From assembly GCA_003586115.2 (NCBI GenBank), contig QVOM02000042.1, positions 38,550,898 through 38,614,897 on the forward strand: 64,000 nucleotides of DNA, read 5' to 3'. Source of the stretch: Salvator merianae. Lineage: Eukaryota > Chordata > Lepidosauria > Squamata > Teiidae. Below the pieces are notes generated by a model. The model made no database searches, was not told the DNA's origin, and worked only from the letters and a program-made list of their open reading frames with translations. The first letter of the stretch is position 1; each line of letters starts with the position of its first letter. Both the position numbers and the translations under genes were made by a program. Positions 24,192 through 35,748 of this stretch are shown piece after piece.

Positions 24192-24822
24192 GTAACCTCC
24201 AGAGTAGACTCCTGTAATGTGCTTGGTTTGGGGCTAGCCTTGAAGATGGTTCAGAAGCTGGAACTAGTGCAGAAGGCAGCAGCACAATTGCTGATTGGAG
24301 TATCTGACTGGACATACATCATGATGATCTTGAAGGAACTTCAGTGTTTACCAATTTGCTACTGAGTCCAATTCAAGGTCCTGATATAAACACATAAAGC
24401 CCTAAGTGATTCAAGACCCAAATATCTGAAAGGGCACCTTTTCCCAAATAGAACTGCCTGTGCATTTTAAGATCACAAAATTAGGGCCCTGTAGTTCCGC
24501 TACCCTCAGAGGCATGAGGGACTGTAGCACATGAGAGAACCTTCTCTGTGGTGGCCTCCCAGCTTTGGAGCAGCAGTGCAGATACACCAGGCACCAACTT
24601 GAAATGGTTTCCAGTGCCTGGTTAAAACATACCTCTTCATCTGTGTCTTTGATTCCTGAGCCCTCTGAATGAGCTCCTAGGTGGGAGGGAGGGGAAAAGA
24701 AGGGAAGTTGGATGGGTTAGATTCTAAATATGTTTTAGTATTTGTTTTATTATGTGCTGTGACCCACCCTGGGACCTCCCAGTCAAGGGCAGAGTACAAA
24801 TTTTATAAATAAATAAAAATAA
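24192..24822 (+). mobile_element. L2 LINE C-terminal coding end plus 3' UTR
   Basis: Translation from 24192 reads VTSRVDSCNVL, then VQKLELVQKAAAQLL and LKELQCLPICY. This is the L2 ORF2 C-terminal block (VTSRLDYCNAL, LQLVQNAAARLL, LHWLPI). Farther on, degraded equivalents of the ERAFSVVAP block are seen (GAGAACCTTCTCTGTGGTGG). It ends in a typical L2 3' tail ATTTTATAAATAAATAAAAAT. The coding part is broken by stops after about 57 residues. The RT core is missing through 5' truncation. Confidence 0.85.
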
Positions 24823-25630
24823 TGTCCCCTTTGCAATCACCCTTTTAGATAGGGAAATTGAGTAGAAGGCAACCTATTTCTTCTCTCAAATAGGGTCCAC
24901 ATGACAGCTCATTTCATGTCAAATTTTGGCAACATGTGATTGAAACCTGAGACAGCACTGAACAATTAAGTTATCTGGAGCCCCATACACAATTTGTGTG
25001 ACCATTATGTAAATGGTGGCCAGGCTAATCCTAGGCCCTCTTCCTGGAAATGTTCAGCAGTGTATGCCACAGAGTGAATGTTCACATGGTGCTTGTGGCC
25101 TTCTGTAACTGTATAATCATCATTTCCCTTTTACAAAAACCACATGTATGTGCTCATTTATTTAAAGCCTATTGACTTAAGATGTACCTTTGGGATTAAG
25201 CAAGGAAATACCTGCTGTTCACAATCTTAATTATTATTTTTAATCCTACTCCCTAAAAGAAGCAAAAACACGACAGAGTTCAAAACTACACGTAAACTGA
25301 TTTTACTTAATCAAATTTATACTCAGTGTAATACTATAAAATCCGTTAAGTAGTGCATATAAAATAAATGACAAAGACACCATTCTGATTTATTTATTTT
25401 CTCCCTTTGTATATCAATTTCAGCTGTAAAAATGGCACCAAGGTATTCTAAAAACATAGGACACCTTACCAGCACAATCTCAATGGTGGGAGCAGTGGCA
25501 CCTCTACAATTCAGAAGCACTGCAGTTTCAGGGATTGCCACCACTGAAAATTAAAAATAACTCCTTTTCCGTGTCCACATCCTGTTTTCCTCATAACCCT
25601 CAGGTCTGATGTCTGAAGACCACCACGGAG
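24823..25630. other. Unique sequence
   Basis: No gene or named repeat recognised. Confidence 0.4.
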
Positions 25631-25700
25631 GTAAAAAGTCATTTACATTTGCTCCTTTTTAGTAATTCCAAAATAGATCAGAATCATGGAACCTGCTAAG
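25631..25700 (+). repeat. Perfect 70-bp inverted repeat, left arm
   Basis: From GTAAAAAGTCATTTACATTT to GAATCATGGAACCTGCTAAG, this is the exact reverse complement of 26671-26740: 70 of 70 positions match by eye. Similarity stops abruptly at both edges of the arm. The arms are separated by 970 bp. The identity is far higher than between other repeat copies in this window, which suggests a recent local event rather than two old family members. Confidence 0.95.
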
Positions 25701-26336
25701 GTTCCCTCGAAGAGTGGAGCAGCAGTGCCACCAGAGATGATAGGAGGAAGAGCTCTGAGAGTCTTTTCTCCCATTCTGCCACTGAAGTGTTGTATGAGCA
25801 CTTTACAGAGGATGGTGGGGGGTATAGGGGGGCATCTGTGTGGACACTGCACTCCTCCTGAGCACTGAATGTGCCATAAGAAACAGGGTTGTGTGAAAAG
25901 CCCACAGGTATGAATGTGTGCAGTGAGCTGGCCAGATGAGGCGCTGAGTAGACATTCCATTTTCACCTGCCTGAACTGTGGTGGTGTGAGCTATAATGAC
26001 AACTGGAAACCTGCCCTCATGAGCTTGAACAGTGGTCCACCTTACTGCCTCATCCATCTCTACTGATCAGATAGATGTAGGACAGTGTCAATGCAATGGG
26101 GACCTCTCTCAATGTACATCTATAACATCCATCCCATTAGTCTATACAGGTTATGTAAGGTCCCTCCACCTAGCCTCCTGAAAAAAATGGCTCCTTTGAG
26201 GTCACCCATTAAAACTGTTATATTCATAAGCTACTCCCTTTGGATTCAGGAAAAACGATTTCTTCAGGGCTCCTCCCTTCCTCAATTTTTTCCACTCTAG
26301 CTTGTCATTGAAATAAATCTGTAATTATCACCTTAT
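25701..26336. other. Spacer between the 70-bp inverted arms, first part
   Basis: Moderate GC. Overlapping frames on both strands (minus 25643-25966 and 25803-26057, plus 25686-25868) show no domain. I cannot assign this stretch to a repeat family; it may be an unrecognised element. Confidence 0.4.
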
Positions 26337-26550
26337 GGGCTCATCTACACCTAAACTGTAATCCAGCTTCAGACACAATGAATGAGAGAACACATTGGCA
26401 AAGTGACTAATCATTGTCTTTCTACATTATTTACCCTGAATGTGGATTTTCTGAATTAGGTAATGCCAAACGAAAACAGTTTGCTACTTTGCTGATGAGT
26501 TCTCTCACTCTGAAGGTCAACTGAAGCTGAATTAAAACATAGATGGGCTT
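26337..26550. mobile_element. Foldback MITE (GGGCTCATCTACAC)
   Basis: The left arm GGGCTCATCTACACCTAAAC is matched by the inverted right arm ending ACATAGATGGGCTT. Inner blocks also pair (CAGCTTCAG with CTGAAGCTG, TGAGAGAAC with GTTCTCTCA, GCAAAGT with ACTTTGC). It is an imperfect palindrome about 214 bp long without coding capacity. It lies wholly between the two 70-bp inverted arms. Confidence 0.75.
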
Positions 26551-26670
26551 CTTGAGTGTTTTTCTTTTTTTGCTTTATTCTATTCAGTTCCCTTTGCATC
26601 CATTTATAATGTTTAGACTGTAATACTGAGAGTAATATGTGGGAACATTTTGTGAGACTGGAGTTGGGGG

Positions 26671-26740
26671 CTTAGCAGGTTCCATGATTCTGATCTATTT
26701 TGGAATTACTAAAAAGGAGCAAATGTAAATGACTTTTTAC
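26671..26740 (-). repeat. Perfect 70-bp inverted repeat, right arm
   Basis: CTTAGCAGGTTCCATGATTC to AAATGACTTTTTAC is the exact reverse complement of 25631-25700. Flanking bases on either side show no further homology to the left arm's flanks. Confidence 0.95.
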
Positions 26741-27317
26741 ATTCAATATAAACTTTATGCCAAGTTACACCTTTAGTTACTTTGACTGTACCATACAAGA
26801 GCCCTGCATCAAGGACAAATTCACTGAGGCATTTACTGAGGAAGGAGGGGAGATACTGTATGTGTCCCAACTGATACTAATCAGTTTTCATGGCAAATCA
26901 CAGTATATTCTATAATTACTACAAAATCTATGCAGGCTAGTATTATCAGTTTCACTAAACTAAAGATGGCTATTTTTGATGAAGTTGTTTTACTTTCATT
27001 GTCAACATCAAACTACATCAAGCTGATTTGTCTTGAGAGTAGAAACCTGTGAATGGGTGTGTATTGCTAACCATTTCACAATCTGTTTGTTAGCAATAAA
27101 CTGATTTCAGGATTCTTTCAAGAGTATGAATCATACACACCTGCTGATGAACTTAATATACTTTGCATCCTGCCCCAGTTTCAGGAAGCAAATGACAAAG
27201 CAGAAGAAAACAGAACATCAATGAGGAAAATAACCTGCATTTCTCTCGATGTTACTACATGAGTAGAAGAAGATTAAAAACATAAATGATACCACAGACT
27301 TTTTGAGCAAACTGATA
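26741..27317. other. Unique sequence
   Basis: No gene or repeat recognised. Confidence 0.4.
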
Positions 27318-27415
27318 GGCCCTTTCTGCACTGAGGCTTATTCTGGATTCTATCTCAGAATAGGGACTTGCCATCCGCATGCTGCTACAGACTATGCCAG
27401 GTACGACTGAAAAAT
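27318..27415. mobile_element. Foldback MITE family 1, left half only
   Basis: Starts GGCCCTTTCTGCACTGAGGC and continues TTATTCTGGATTCTATCTC, AGAATAGGGACTTGCCATCC, like the left arm at 857-1036. The complementary right arm is missing, so the copy is truncated or recombined. Confidence 0.7.
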
Positions 27416-29003
27416 GGTGGCGAGCACTATGGCTGTATGGCAAGATATCAGAGGACACTAATTCACCCTATTTCTTGAAGTGGAAACTTACTTTCAAATG
27501 TTGAAAATAATCCGTATATACAATGGGCATGAATCAATAAGACCATGTGCTTTTCTAGGCTAGTTTTTATGGTTTCCAAGCACACACGAAGAACAAAAAT
27601 GTTATAGTTCATCTTAAGTTCCTTGTTTTCTTTTGCCCTGAAGTTTCCTAGTGGGTCATGTCGTGATGTGTGTCATCTGAAATCAGCATTAAAAACAACT
27701 TTAAAATATTAAACATTTTCTTGCATTTTAAATGTCAAGGCTGCATTTCTTTCTTATTCTTCCAGCTCCTAAAGGTTATTTTATTCCACAGCTGATTTTC
27801 TTCAATGTGCTTTAAGTAGCTTTGCATTTATTAGGCAGGCATAACCCCTTGCAATGCCTTTCAAGCTTATTATTATTATCACACACTTCTCTATTAAACA
27901 TCTCTGACATCATCCTACTTTAAAATCCTCTCCCCCTGCCATGCACATACATATATACCAAATGATTGAAAAGGAACTTGTTTCTTGTTGGCGGAAGCTC
28001 TGAATGAATAATTCAAGTGGTAGAATGTTCTGTGTTGTACATTTTCAGAAGACAGAGCAATCCTCTTGTCAGTCACAATAGCTCTGTCAAAACTAAGCAC
28101 CATACAGTATGTGCACCAAGCAAACCGTGCATGCTAAGCAGCTGAACCTGCCAACCAAGTTAATCCTGGCCATCATCCATTTGCTTTTCATGGCAGAAAA
28201 TTCCCAATTAAAACCTCAGCCTCATATTCGGCTCAGAAAGCAGATACAAAATGTATAAATAAATGCATAAGTACTGTCATTGTTTTAAAAAAGACTGTGT
28301 AGAACATATCAGCAAACATATACATCCGCCACAGCTTAATATTATTTTGCATGCTGAGCCTGCCAGGTTTTTAAAGAGGATTCGGAAATGATGCGTTCTG
28401 CTTCCCATCTCTTCCATCTCCCTTTTCATTTCATGCCAGTCTTCCTAGCAGATCACTTCCTAGTGGGCAACACGGAAGAGGAAAGTGGTCCTTCTTTCTA
28501 TTCCCAAAACTAAAGAGAGTGCCTCATTTTCCCTGAGTTTTGTCTCTTCTCTCCCCCGCTTTACTAGGTGGTGACAGCAGTGGCAGTCAGAGAAGCAATC
28601 ATTATCATAACATGTTATCTTTTTTCTTTTTGTTTTCTAATTCTTTACTTTCCATAGACCAGGCATACTGCTTCACAGTTGCTTTCCAGGCGGTGAGATC
28701 TGCCATGTCCCTAAATCCCAAAATTCCGAGTTGCAAATTTCAGGAAGGAAGAAAAGTGACCAGAGGAAATATGTAACTACTATGCCCATGGGGGTGGGGG
28801 TGGATCCAGACCTGGCAATGCTCTTCGGTACTCTCCATGTCCTCCAGCAAGGAGATGAGGGATGCTCTTCCTATGGTACTATTTTGTGCACTGTTGACTT
28901 CAGATTTGTATAGTTTACTTTTGTTTAATTCATGCTTTTTCTCAGCAAAACATACCATAGTAATATCTGCATCATGCCATGATGTAGTAAACATTAAGCA
29001 GAG
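27416..29003. other. Repeat-poor unique sequence
   Basis: No transposon signature recognised. Balanced composition near 27900-28560, with a G-rich patch at about 28792-28802. It might contain conserved noncoding elements, but this is not testable by eye. Confidence 0.35.
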
Positions 29004-29011
29004 GTGTACAT

Positions 29012-29386
29012 TAGGGATATGAATGTTTGTTCATTTCATCATCCAACTGTTTTAATTGAAAATCCAGGATTTTTCACATTCATTTTTGCACTTTTTCACA
29101 AATATTATTATTTTATTTTATTTATTTTATTAATTGGATATAAATTAATATAAATATAAATATACATTTTTTTTTTTCCTCTGAAAAAAGTCCTTTTCAT
29201 GGGCAAGAACACAGTGAAACATGAATGTTGGATTGAATTGTTCATTTTTGCAATTGGGAGACTGGTTCAATTCTACTGAGGTTTCAGAAACATGAAAAAC
29301 TGCATTTTTGTTTCGATGTGAATATCTGCAAATGTGAAATATTCGATAAGAATTTTCAAGCACTAATCATATTGTGCACATCTCTA
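29012..29386. mobile_element. hAT-like MITE
   Basis: The left end TAGGGATATGAATG and right end ATTGTGCACATCTCTA are degenerate inverted termini of the TAGGGATGTGCA family. Flanking octamers are GTGTACAT (29004-29011) and GTGCACAT (29387-29394), matching at 7 of 8. The interior contains ATTCATTTTTGCAC, GAAAAACTGCATTTTTG and an AT-rich insert near 29100-29170. It has no coding capacity. More diverged than 20347-20694, so probably older. Confidence 0.8.
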
Positions 29387-29394
29387 GTGCACAT

Positions 29395-29999
29395 GTGTAT
29401 ATTTAAAATGTCTCCGCATTTGTATATGCAGAAAGAGTAGCAGAAGACGGATTGTGGCTGTTCCTCCTTCTATGCCTTCTCCTAGTCAGAATCTGGAGGG
29501 AAATGCCAGGCTCCCAGCTACTCTGTAGGTGCTACTGATAAATGCCAGGTCAGTCTGAAACAAATAGTCTTTCATCCATGATCTCATAGTGGATGAGTGG
29601 GCTGGATGAGTGAGACTTGGCTGGATGGCTTGGGGCCCCTATGCTTTCCTAGCTATGTCTCTGCATTACTCTGTGCAGTACCAGCCCAGACTAGCAGGAC
29701 AGAGGGGAGGTTGCCATAGTCTACAGGGATTCCATATCCTTGACCAGCAGCCCAATCTATGTCATACCTGGCATGGAGACTTTGCTCCCATAGAGACAGA
29801 ATGGGGATGATGCCCACTCTACTGCCTAGAAACCTCCCTAGCAAAGCTGGCATAAGTCATCTCAGAGATGTGGTTCAGACTCCCAACCCTCTATGGCTAA
29901 GACATTTTATCTTCAACATAGACCAGTTCAGGACTTCATGACCTCCATGATTTCCATGAGGCTTTCTCCAGTTATCACATACTTACCTGGGTCTTTTCT
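29395..29999. other. Unrecognised sequence upstream of an L2 copy
   Basis: No clear family. Overlapping frames near 29610-29941 lack domains. It may include decayed 5' parts of the L2 that is recognisable from about 30000. Confidence 0.35.
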
Positions 30000-30801
30000 G
30001 TCAGGGGGGCTCAGTGGTTTTTGTTATTAGGTGAGCTCATAGTGAACCCATTGTCATGAATGGACACTTTCTGGTCAAATTTGGGCTCATGACAGCCCTT
30101 TCCCATTGCACTGGTGCGGCACCTATTGTTATTGTACTCCCAGAGAATGATGAAACCTATGAAATTGCTGAATGTTCTGGGGAAATTTCCAGCTGTCATG
30201 GACAGCACTTCCATAGAGGCTTTGGTCTTGCTCTGGAATTGTGAGTGGACCAGAGCTTTTGACACAATTGCCTCTAAGTGTCCTTGGTGGCCTGACAGAG
30301 CCTGCAAAATGGCAGAGTTTGGGGTTTTTTTTGCTGGGATTGATGGATGGAGTTTTATAAAAGAATTACGGAAAAATACTGCAATATATGTTTACTGCTG
30401 CCAGAATGTTATCCATGAAAGAATGGAAGAACGTCTCCTCCATTACAACTCTGGAAGAGCCCTAAGATCATCTGGAGAGATCTTACTGGTTCTACATAAT
30501 ACAGAATGGCATCCTGTGATAGCTTGCAATCAAGCCTTCTCAGTGGTGACACCTTCCCTTTGAAATCTCCACCTCTCTGCTGTTCCTGAGGCACATACAC
30601 TTGCAACTTATAGGCAACTATTGGACTTATCTTTTTACATAAGCATTCCCTGTGTGGAAGTTTGTTTCTCCCTTGGCTCACTCAATTTTTGTTTTATTGG
30701 CTGTTTTCACTGTTTTGCACCCGTGCTTTTAATGCTCATGTTTCTGAACTTTTTAATGAGAAGCAGTATAGAAATGTCTCAAATAAATAAATAAATAAAT
30801 A
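30000..30801 (+). mobile_element. L2 LINE, internally deleted copy
   Basis: Near 30056 the frame reads NGHFLVKFGL, matching the end of the L2 endonuclease (SDHFLVRFGL). At 30245-30300 it gives EWTRAFDTIASKCPWWPDRA, corresponding to the linker between endonuclease and RT. From about 30430 it jumps to GRALRSSGEILLV and QAFSVVTPSL, the extreme C-terminal block of ORF2. The whole RT domain between these blocks is absent, so the copy lost its centre. It ends with AGAAATGTCTCAAATAAATA and a run of AAAT units, a normal L2 3' tail. One 149-codon frame (30114-30563) spans the junction, but it is a relic. Confidence 0.8.
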
Positions 30802-33045
30802 GCCAACCCACTATGGAAGATTGGCTAACTAACTTGTTGGACTTGGCAGAAATAGATAAGTTGACAGGTTTGGTTAGAGAAAATCATTAGTTTCTTTTTT
30901 AAAAATAATGAGAACTACTTATTGACTTCTGTCATAACAAAGAAAATATGTCAACAGTGGAGTTTGAAGAAAAACACGTTTGAAATTATCAAAAGTCATG
31001 TAGTCAATTTATTACTTAGGGAGAAGTATAAATAGGGGTGCATAGCTAATCACTGAGGGTGAGATAAGTCACTTTTAGCTACGTTTTTTTTTTTCTTTGT
31101 TCTGTCATTTGTTTTCCTTTTCTTCTGTCTTTAGTTTTTTTAATTAGTCTAGTTTTCTTTTTTCATGTATGTGTAATGTATCGTATTATAACTTTTAATG
31201 TTGATTGAAAAGTTAAAATTCTTTTTTAAAATGGCATAGTTTTCTACTGAGTTGAGGGCAATGAACTGGGTAGACTGATGACTAGAACACAAAATCCCAG
31301 AGCAAAAGTGACTAGACGCAACTGAGAGTTCACTATCACAACTACTGTGTGTCACTGATGGCAGCAAAGTCATATTTCTCTGCCACCACTGCACGCTGAA
31401 GTAGCTGTCCAGCTGAACTTTCCAGACTGGTGCAAGCATTTGTCTCCACAGTTCAGGGGCAAGAGTTCCCTTCCTCTCAGGATAACTGTGACATGTTTGC
31501 AAGAGATTTTGAGGATAAAGTCAGATTCAATAAGAATCAAAAACAGTTTCTAGCAATGTAAAAATAAATTTAAAAAGCAATGAACAGTAACAACATTTTC
31601 ATGGCTTTTTAATACAAACACCACTCTTAGAGAACCTAGTCTCGTGGTTCAAATTGAATATGATTGTGAAGGCAGCCTATGACTCTTACCAACACATTAA
31701 GAAAGATCTAGCTGGCTCCTGCTCCCTCAAAACAGCACCAGCAAATGCTGAAGCATGCAAGCCAGCCACAGTTCATGCCAGGAACACTGAAAACCCATAA
31801 GAAGGACAGCTGGGGGGAAGCACAGTTTGTGTGCTTCCTTAATGCTTGTTTTCCCCTGCTGTGCCTCTTTTGGTTGCCAATGGAAATGGCCTGTTCTGGC
31901 ATAGAAACTGAGTGGTCAGCCATATTCATGGCCATAAAGCCTAGTATGCAGTGGCAAAAGACCATGCAACACCTCTACAGTGAAAGGCCATGTAACAGGC
32001 CTTGGGGAGGTGCCACTGCAATGCCATTTTCTCCAGAAAAAAAGTGGTTCCCTGGGTTGTCTGGAAGAAACCTAAGATATAGATCCACAAATTAACTATA
32101 ATCTTCCTTTCTAAATTGATATTAGTCAATTGGCGGACTCCATGAACTTCAAAATATTTCATTTATTGATTCCCAATTTGCATTCATGCTGTTCTCAATG
32201 CTTCTACTGTGTACTGCCTTCCTACAAATGTATCATAGTCATGGCTTATATGACAGGCTGGGCAACACAGTTTTATTCTTACAAGGTAAGTAAAATGTGG
32301 CTTCCCTTGCTTAAAGTTATCCCAGAAATTTGCAACAATACAATTTGGCCTTGCAATGCCACTGACAGGGTTTCATCTCAGCAATGTCACTGACTTACCT
32401 TAGCAGACTGGGCCTCTGTGTTCCCCAACTCCCAGTTTTCGATAAGCATCAATCACTTACATAATGCATGCAGAAACAAGGCACAACTGTACCCAGTGTA
32501 CATTTTGGTTTGTGTGATGGATGTGCATGTGTGTGCAGAGAATATGCTGGAGTATACTTCTGTGTTTTGGAATCATGTTAGGCTTGTTTGCTAGTCCTTA
32601 TCCTTGATTGAGCCCTGTTTAAAGATGAAAATCATTTGCAACAATTACATAACTACGAATAACGTACTATCCAATTACATAACATACTATCTTAAACTAG
32701 CATAAAATTAAAGAGAGAATATTTATGAATCAGAGAACTTTTACAATAAAAGATTCCCTGAGGGAATTTTTAAAGATGTTGAATAGCAAAATAGTGAGAG
32801 AGCTTATATTTGGCTTTTTGTTTGTTTGGTAATACCAAAATAGCACAGCAAAGTAATAACAAAGAAAGAGTGCGATGAGATGTAGACTAATTCTCCTTAT
32901 TTATACCAAAAAGATTTCAGAAAACAGATCTTGCAGGAAAAATTCAGATCATGAAAATGGGAAAAATCCTAATTGCTTCCAAGCACACACTGCCATCTCC
33001 CTATAAATGACTAATACCATGAGGCAAAAATTGTGTAATATTATA
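30802..33045. other. Unique sequence
   Basis: No gene or repeat family recognised in this 2.2-kb tract. Frames such as 31149-31502 (minus) and 31745-32095 (plus) show no domain. AT-rich near 31080-31240 and 32640-32860. Confidence 0.4.
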
Positions 33046-33073
33046 GAATGAATGAATGAATGAATGAATGAAT
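33046..33073. repeat. (GAAT)n microsatellite at L1 insertion edge
   Basis: Seven GAAT units end exactly where the L1 target-site duplication begins. It was probably part of the pre-insertion site. Confidence 0.9.
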
Positions 33074-33087
33074 AACAATAGCTATAT
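33071..33087. repeat. L1 target-site duplication, left copy
   Basis: AATAACAATAGCTATAT, repeated exactly at 35749-35765. Confidence 0.9.
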
Positions 33088-33151
33088 AGATAGAATTCAA
33101 GACTTTGTATGGACTATCGACAGAAAATGAACAGAAGAGCAGAAGGTGAGA

Positions 33152-33410
33152 TTAAATGCAGATATAACCCAGCGGGAAATAGAAGAGGTAATTCAGGGTC
33201 TAAAACCTGTTAAGTCTCCTGGTCCTATGGGTTTACAGCTATTTTCTATAAAAATTTTATAAAACTATTAGTACTTCAGATGCAAATTCTTTTTAATGAT
33301 ATATTAAATAATAGACTAAAACCAGATTCTTAGAATAAGATAGAAATAATTACAATATTAAAACCTCAAAAAAAAATCCAGTAGACCCTGGCTCTTATCG
33401 ACCAATTAGT
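33152..33410 (+). pseudogene. L1 ORF2 pre-RT segment, frameshifted
   Basis: Reads LNADITQREIEEVIQGLKP and then KSPGP, the block immediately before the L1 RT domain (usual form GKSPGPDGF; Asp is replaced by Met here). A frameshift follows near 33226. Further on come NKIEIITILKP-like residues, preceded by a TAG where a Trp is usual (about 33330). A run of ten A residues at 33368-33377 coincides with another frame change before DPGSYRPISL. Confidence 0.85.
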
Positions 33411-34217
33411 TTGTCAAACCAGGATTATAAAATATTTACCAAGATTTTGACTAAAAGGTTAGAGGAAATTATTTCAAAAATAATAAAGGAGGATCAATAT
33501 GAGTTCATTAAGAATAGATATATTGGTGACCCTATAAGAAATTTAATTGATGTCATTTATCATGCTAAAAAACACAGTAAAAAAGTAGGAATTTTGAAAT
33601 TAGTCGTGATGAAAACATTTGACTCGGTGAATAATCAATATTTATATAATGTATGTCAAAAGTTCAATATGGGGGATAAATTTTGTGAAGTAATTAAACA
33701 TTTATATGAGGGATCCACAGCATATGTTAAAATAAATGGAATTAGTTCAAGGCAGATAAGAATACTTAATGGGACAAAGCAGGGTTGTCCCCTTCCTCCT
33801 CTATTATTTGCTTTGGCAATAGAACCATTGGCCAATCAAATTAGACAGGATAATAGGTGGCAGGGATATAAGGTTAAAGGGGAAGAAGTTAAAATAAATT
33901 TATTTGCAGATGATGCAGTGATAATCACCCAAACACCTAGGGAAATGGTAGTAGCAATTAGAGGTATTTTAGAAAAGTTTACTCAAATGTCAGAATTAAA
34001 AGTAAATATGACTAAATCAGAGATAATGTTTTTTAATACCCCACCTCAGGAGCAGATTGAAGTAAGAAGATTAACTGGATTAAAATTAGGAGTTAAAAAG
34101 ATGAAGTATTTAGGGGTAATTCTTACAACAAATAATAATAAATTATTTTATGAAAATTATAGACAGGTATGGAAGAAAGTTAATGAACAGTTGAAAAATA
34201 AAAAAAAACTAAGGTAA
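33411..34217 (+). pseudogene. L1 ORF2 reverse transcriptase core
   Basis: About 268 codons open. The frame enters from upstream, and the TTG at 33411 is simply Leu of the PISL motif, not a genuine start. Landmarks in order: DPGSYRPISL, NQDYKIF, a KTFDSVN block for the first RT aspartate region, GTKQGCPLPPLLF (usual CPLSPLLF), and LFADDA at 33900-33917, which holds the catalytic Asp pair (codons at 33909 and 33912). The end at 34217 is a frameshift in an A-rich run (AATAAAAAAAAACT), after which the thumb region continues in another frame. Function in the intact element is synthesis of cDNA at a nicked target. Confidence 0.9.
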
Positions 34218-35150
34218 TGTCCATACTATCTAGAATAAGAGTGGCGAAAATATTTATTATCCCAAGGATTTTGTATTTATTTCAAGTATTACCTGAAAAA
34301 GTAAGTATTAGGACATTGAAACAATGGGATAGTAAGATAAATAATTGGATTTTTAATACAAAACAGCCAAGACTGAGGAAAATAGTATTAAATATGGGAA
34401 TTCAGGACAGAGGATGGTCTATTCCCACTCTGGAGAAATATTATGTGGCTTTTCAAATAAAAAAATTAGTAGAGTTAGAAGTTAAAACAGAAGAAAAATG
34501 GGTAAAAATAGAGAAAAAGATACATAATTTAGAGAATAGTAGTTTAATGTGGGGTAAAATGCCAGAGAGAAAATATAGAGGGTTATATGGACCATTGAAA
34601 CAAGTTATGGAAATTTCGAGAACCTACCAACAGAAGCTAGCACCACAAATATCAAAATATACAACTATTGAATATATAAATAAGGAACAAGAGGTGATGG
34701 AAGAAAGACTATTATATCAATTAAAGGAAAATGAGTTTAAATATTTAAAGGATCTATATAATATTAGAGGGGAATGGAGGGAACAGGAAATAAAACAGGT
34801 TCTGGGGAGAAGATGGCTAACTTATAATTCCTTGAGAAACTGGTCAGTAACTAATAACATACATTTATTGATCTACAGACCATTGACGGAGATAGAGGAA
34901 ATATTGGAAGAATGTTTGAAGGGGTCAAAAGGTATAGGGAGTAAAATATATGGCTTATTAACAAATCAAAAGAATGAAATAATGGAAAGCATGTTTCAAA
35001 TATGGCAGACAGATATTAATATTACAAGGGAAAATGTTGGGCAAAAAATGAAGAAAATTAAAGATTTAAAGAATAATAGGGTACAAGAGATGATCCTGAA
35101 AATGTTTTATAGATGGTATAAGGACACCAGCACAATTAGCACATATGATA
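34217..35150 (+). pseudogene. L1 ORF2 thumb and post-RT segment
   Basis: MSILSRIRVAKIFIIPRILY and LFQVLP match the L1 block after the RT palm (usual LSxLGRIAxIKMxILPRxLYLFQxLP). Next come IQDRGWSIPTLEKYYVAFQI and then MFYRWYKDTSTI, equivalent to the MxYRWYLTP block. The open frame runs on to 35191, but homology shifts to another frame near 35150. No RNase H domain is present, as expected for L1. Confidence 0.85.
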
Positions 35151-35483
35151 CCCACGATGTCACCACAATGCTGGCATGGGTGTGGTCATAGAGGTACATA
35201 TTTCCACCTTTGGTGGGAATGTGATATTATAAAATTGTTTTGGATAGTTATTCAGAATGAAATTAATGATATTTTAAATTTAAATTTGAATTTATCACCT
35301 GAACTAGTTTTTTTTGAAGTGACATCAGGGAGTATAAGCGAGGAAAAACAGTATTTATTTGCTCAAATGATATTGGCAGCGCAATTGACAACTGTACTGG
35401 AATGGAGGGAAAGTACTAAATGGACATTAAGTAACTGGTATAGGTACCTAATGGAACAATATAGATTCGATAAAATGCAGTAA
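35145..35483 (+). pseudogene. L1 ORF2 C-terminal CCHC domain
   Basis: Codons for Cys, Cys, His and Cys between 35169 and 35222 give CX3CX7HX4C (in the context QCWHGCG and FHLWWEC), the conserved C-terminal motif of L1 ORF2. A hydrophobic segment with LILAAQL-like sequence follows (about 35370-35400), and the frame ends at 35483. The same motif survives in badly damaged form at 6.3 kb. Confidence 0.9.
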
Positions 35484-35748
35484 ATGAGATTTAAAAGTCA
35501 AGGTTTGAAATTGCTTTTTAAAACAGAGGAAAAATGGAAAGACTTATTGTATTTTTCTACAAGACCCCAAGTGCCAGAAGAAATAAGAGAAGAAATAATA
35601 AGACTGACTCTTTGGTCCAGCTAAAAAGAAGGTGGAAGAAGATGGAAGAAGTAATCTAATGTTGTCAACCTATGTGCCTAAGGGGTAGTTTGGTAGAGTG
35701 GTGGTGGTGTAGTTATTGTTTGATGGTTTTTAAAATATTTTTTTAAAA

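Larger units (their letters stand above)
33088..35748 (+). mobile_element. 5'-truncated L1 LINE with 17-bp target duplication
   Basis: A contiguous 2.66-kb insertion flanked by a perfect 17-bp duplication. It contains ORF2 from just before the reverse transcriptase to the C-terminus, then a short 3' UTR ending in A/T-rich TTTTTTTAAAAAA. The 5' UTR, ORF1 and the endonuclease are missing, the usual result of incomplete target-primed reverse transcription. Coding sequence is spread over three frames with at least one internal stop, so it cannot make a working ORF2 protein. The perfect duplication shows it is younger than the L1 pieces at 6.3-8.8 kb. Confidence 0.95.

Noticed and set aside
30114..30563. 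149-codon frame as a host gene
   Set aside because: It matches L2 ORF2 linker and C-terminal blocks joined by a deletion.
34217..35191. 324-codon frame as an independent gene
   Set aside because: Its content is the L1 ORF2 thumb/connector region, continuous with RT sequence upstream in another frame.
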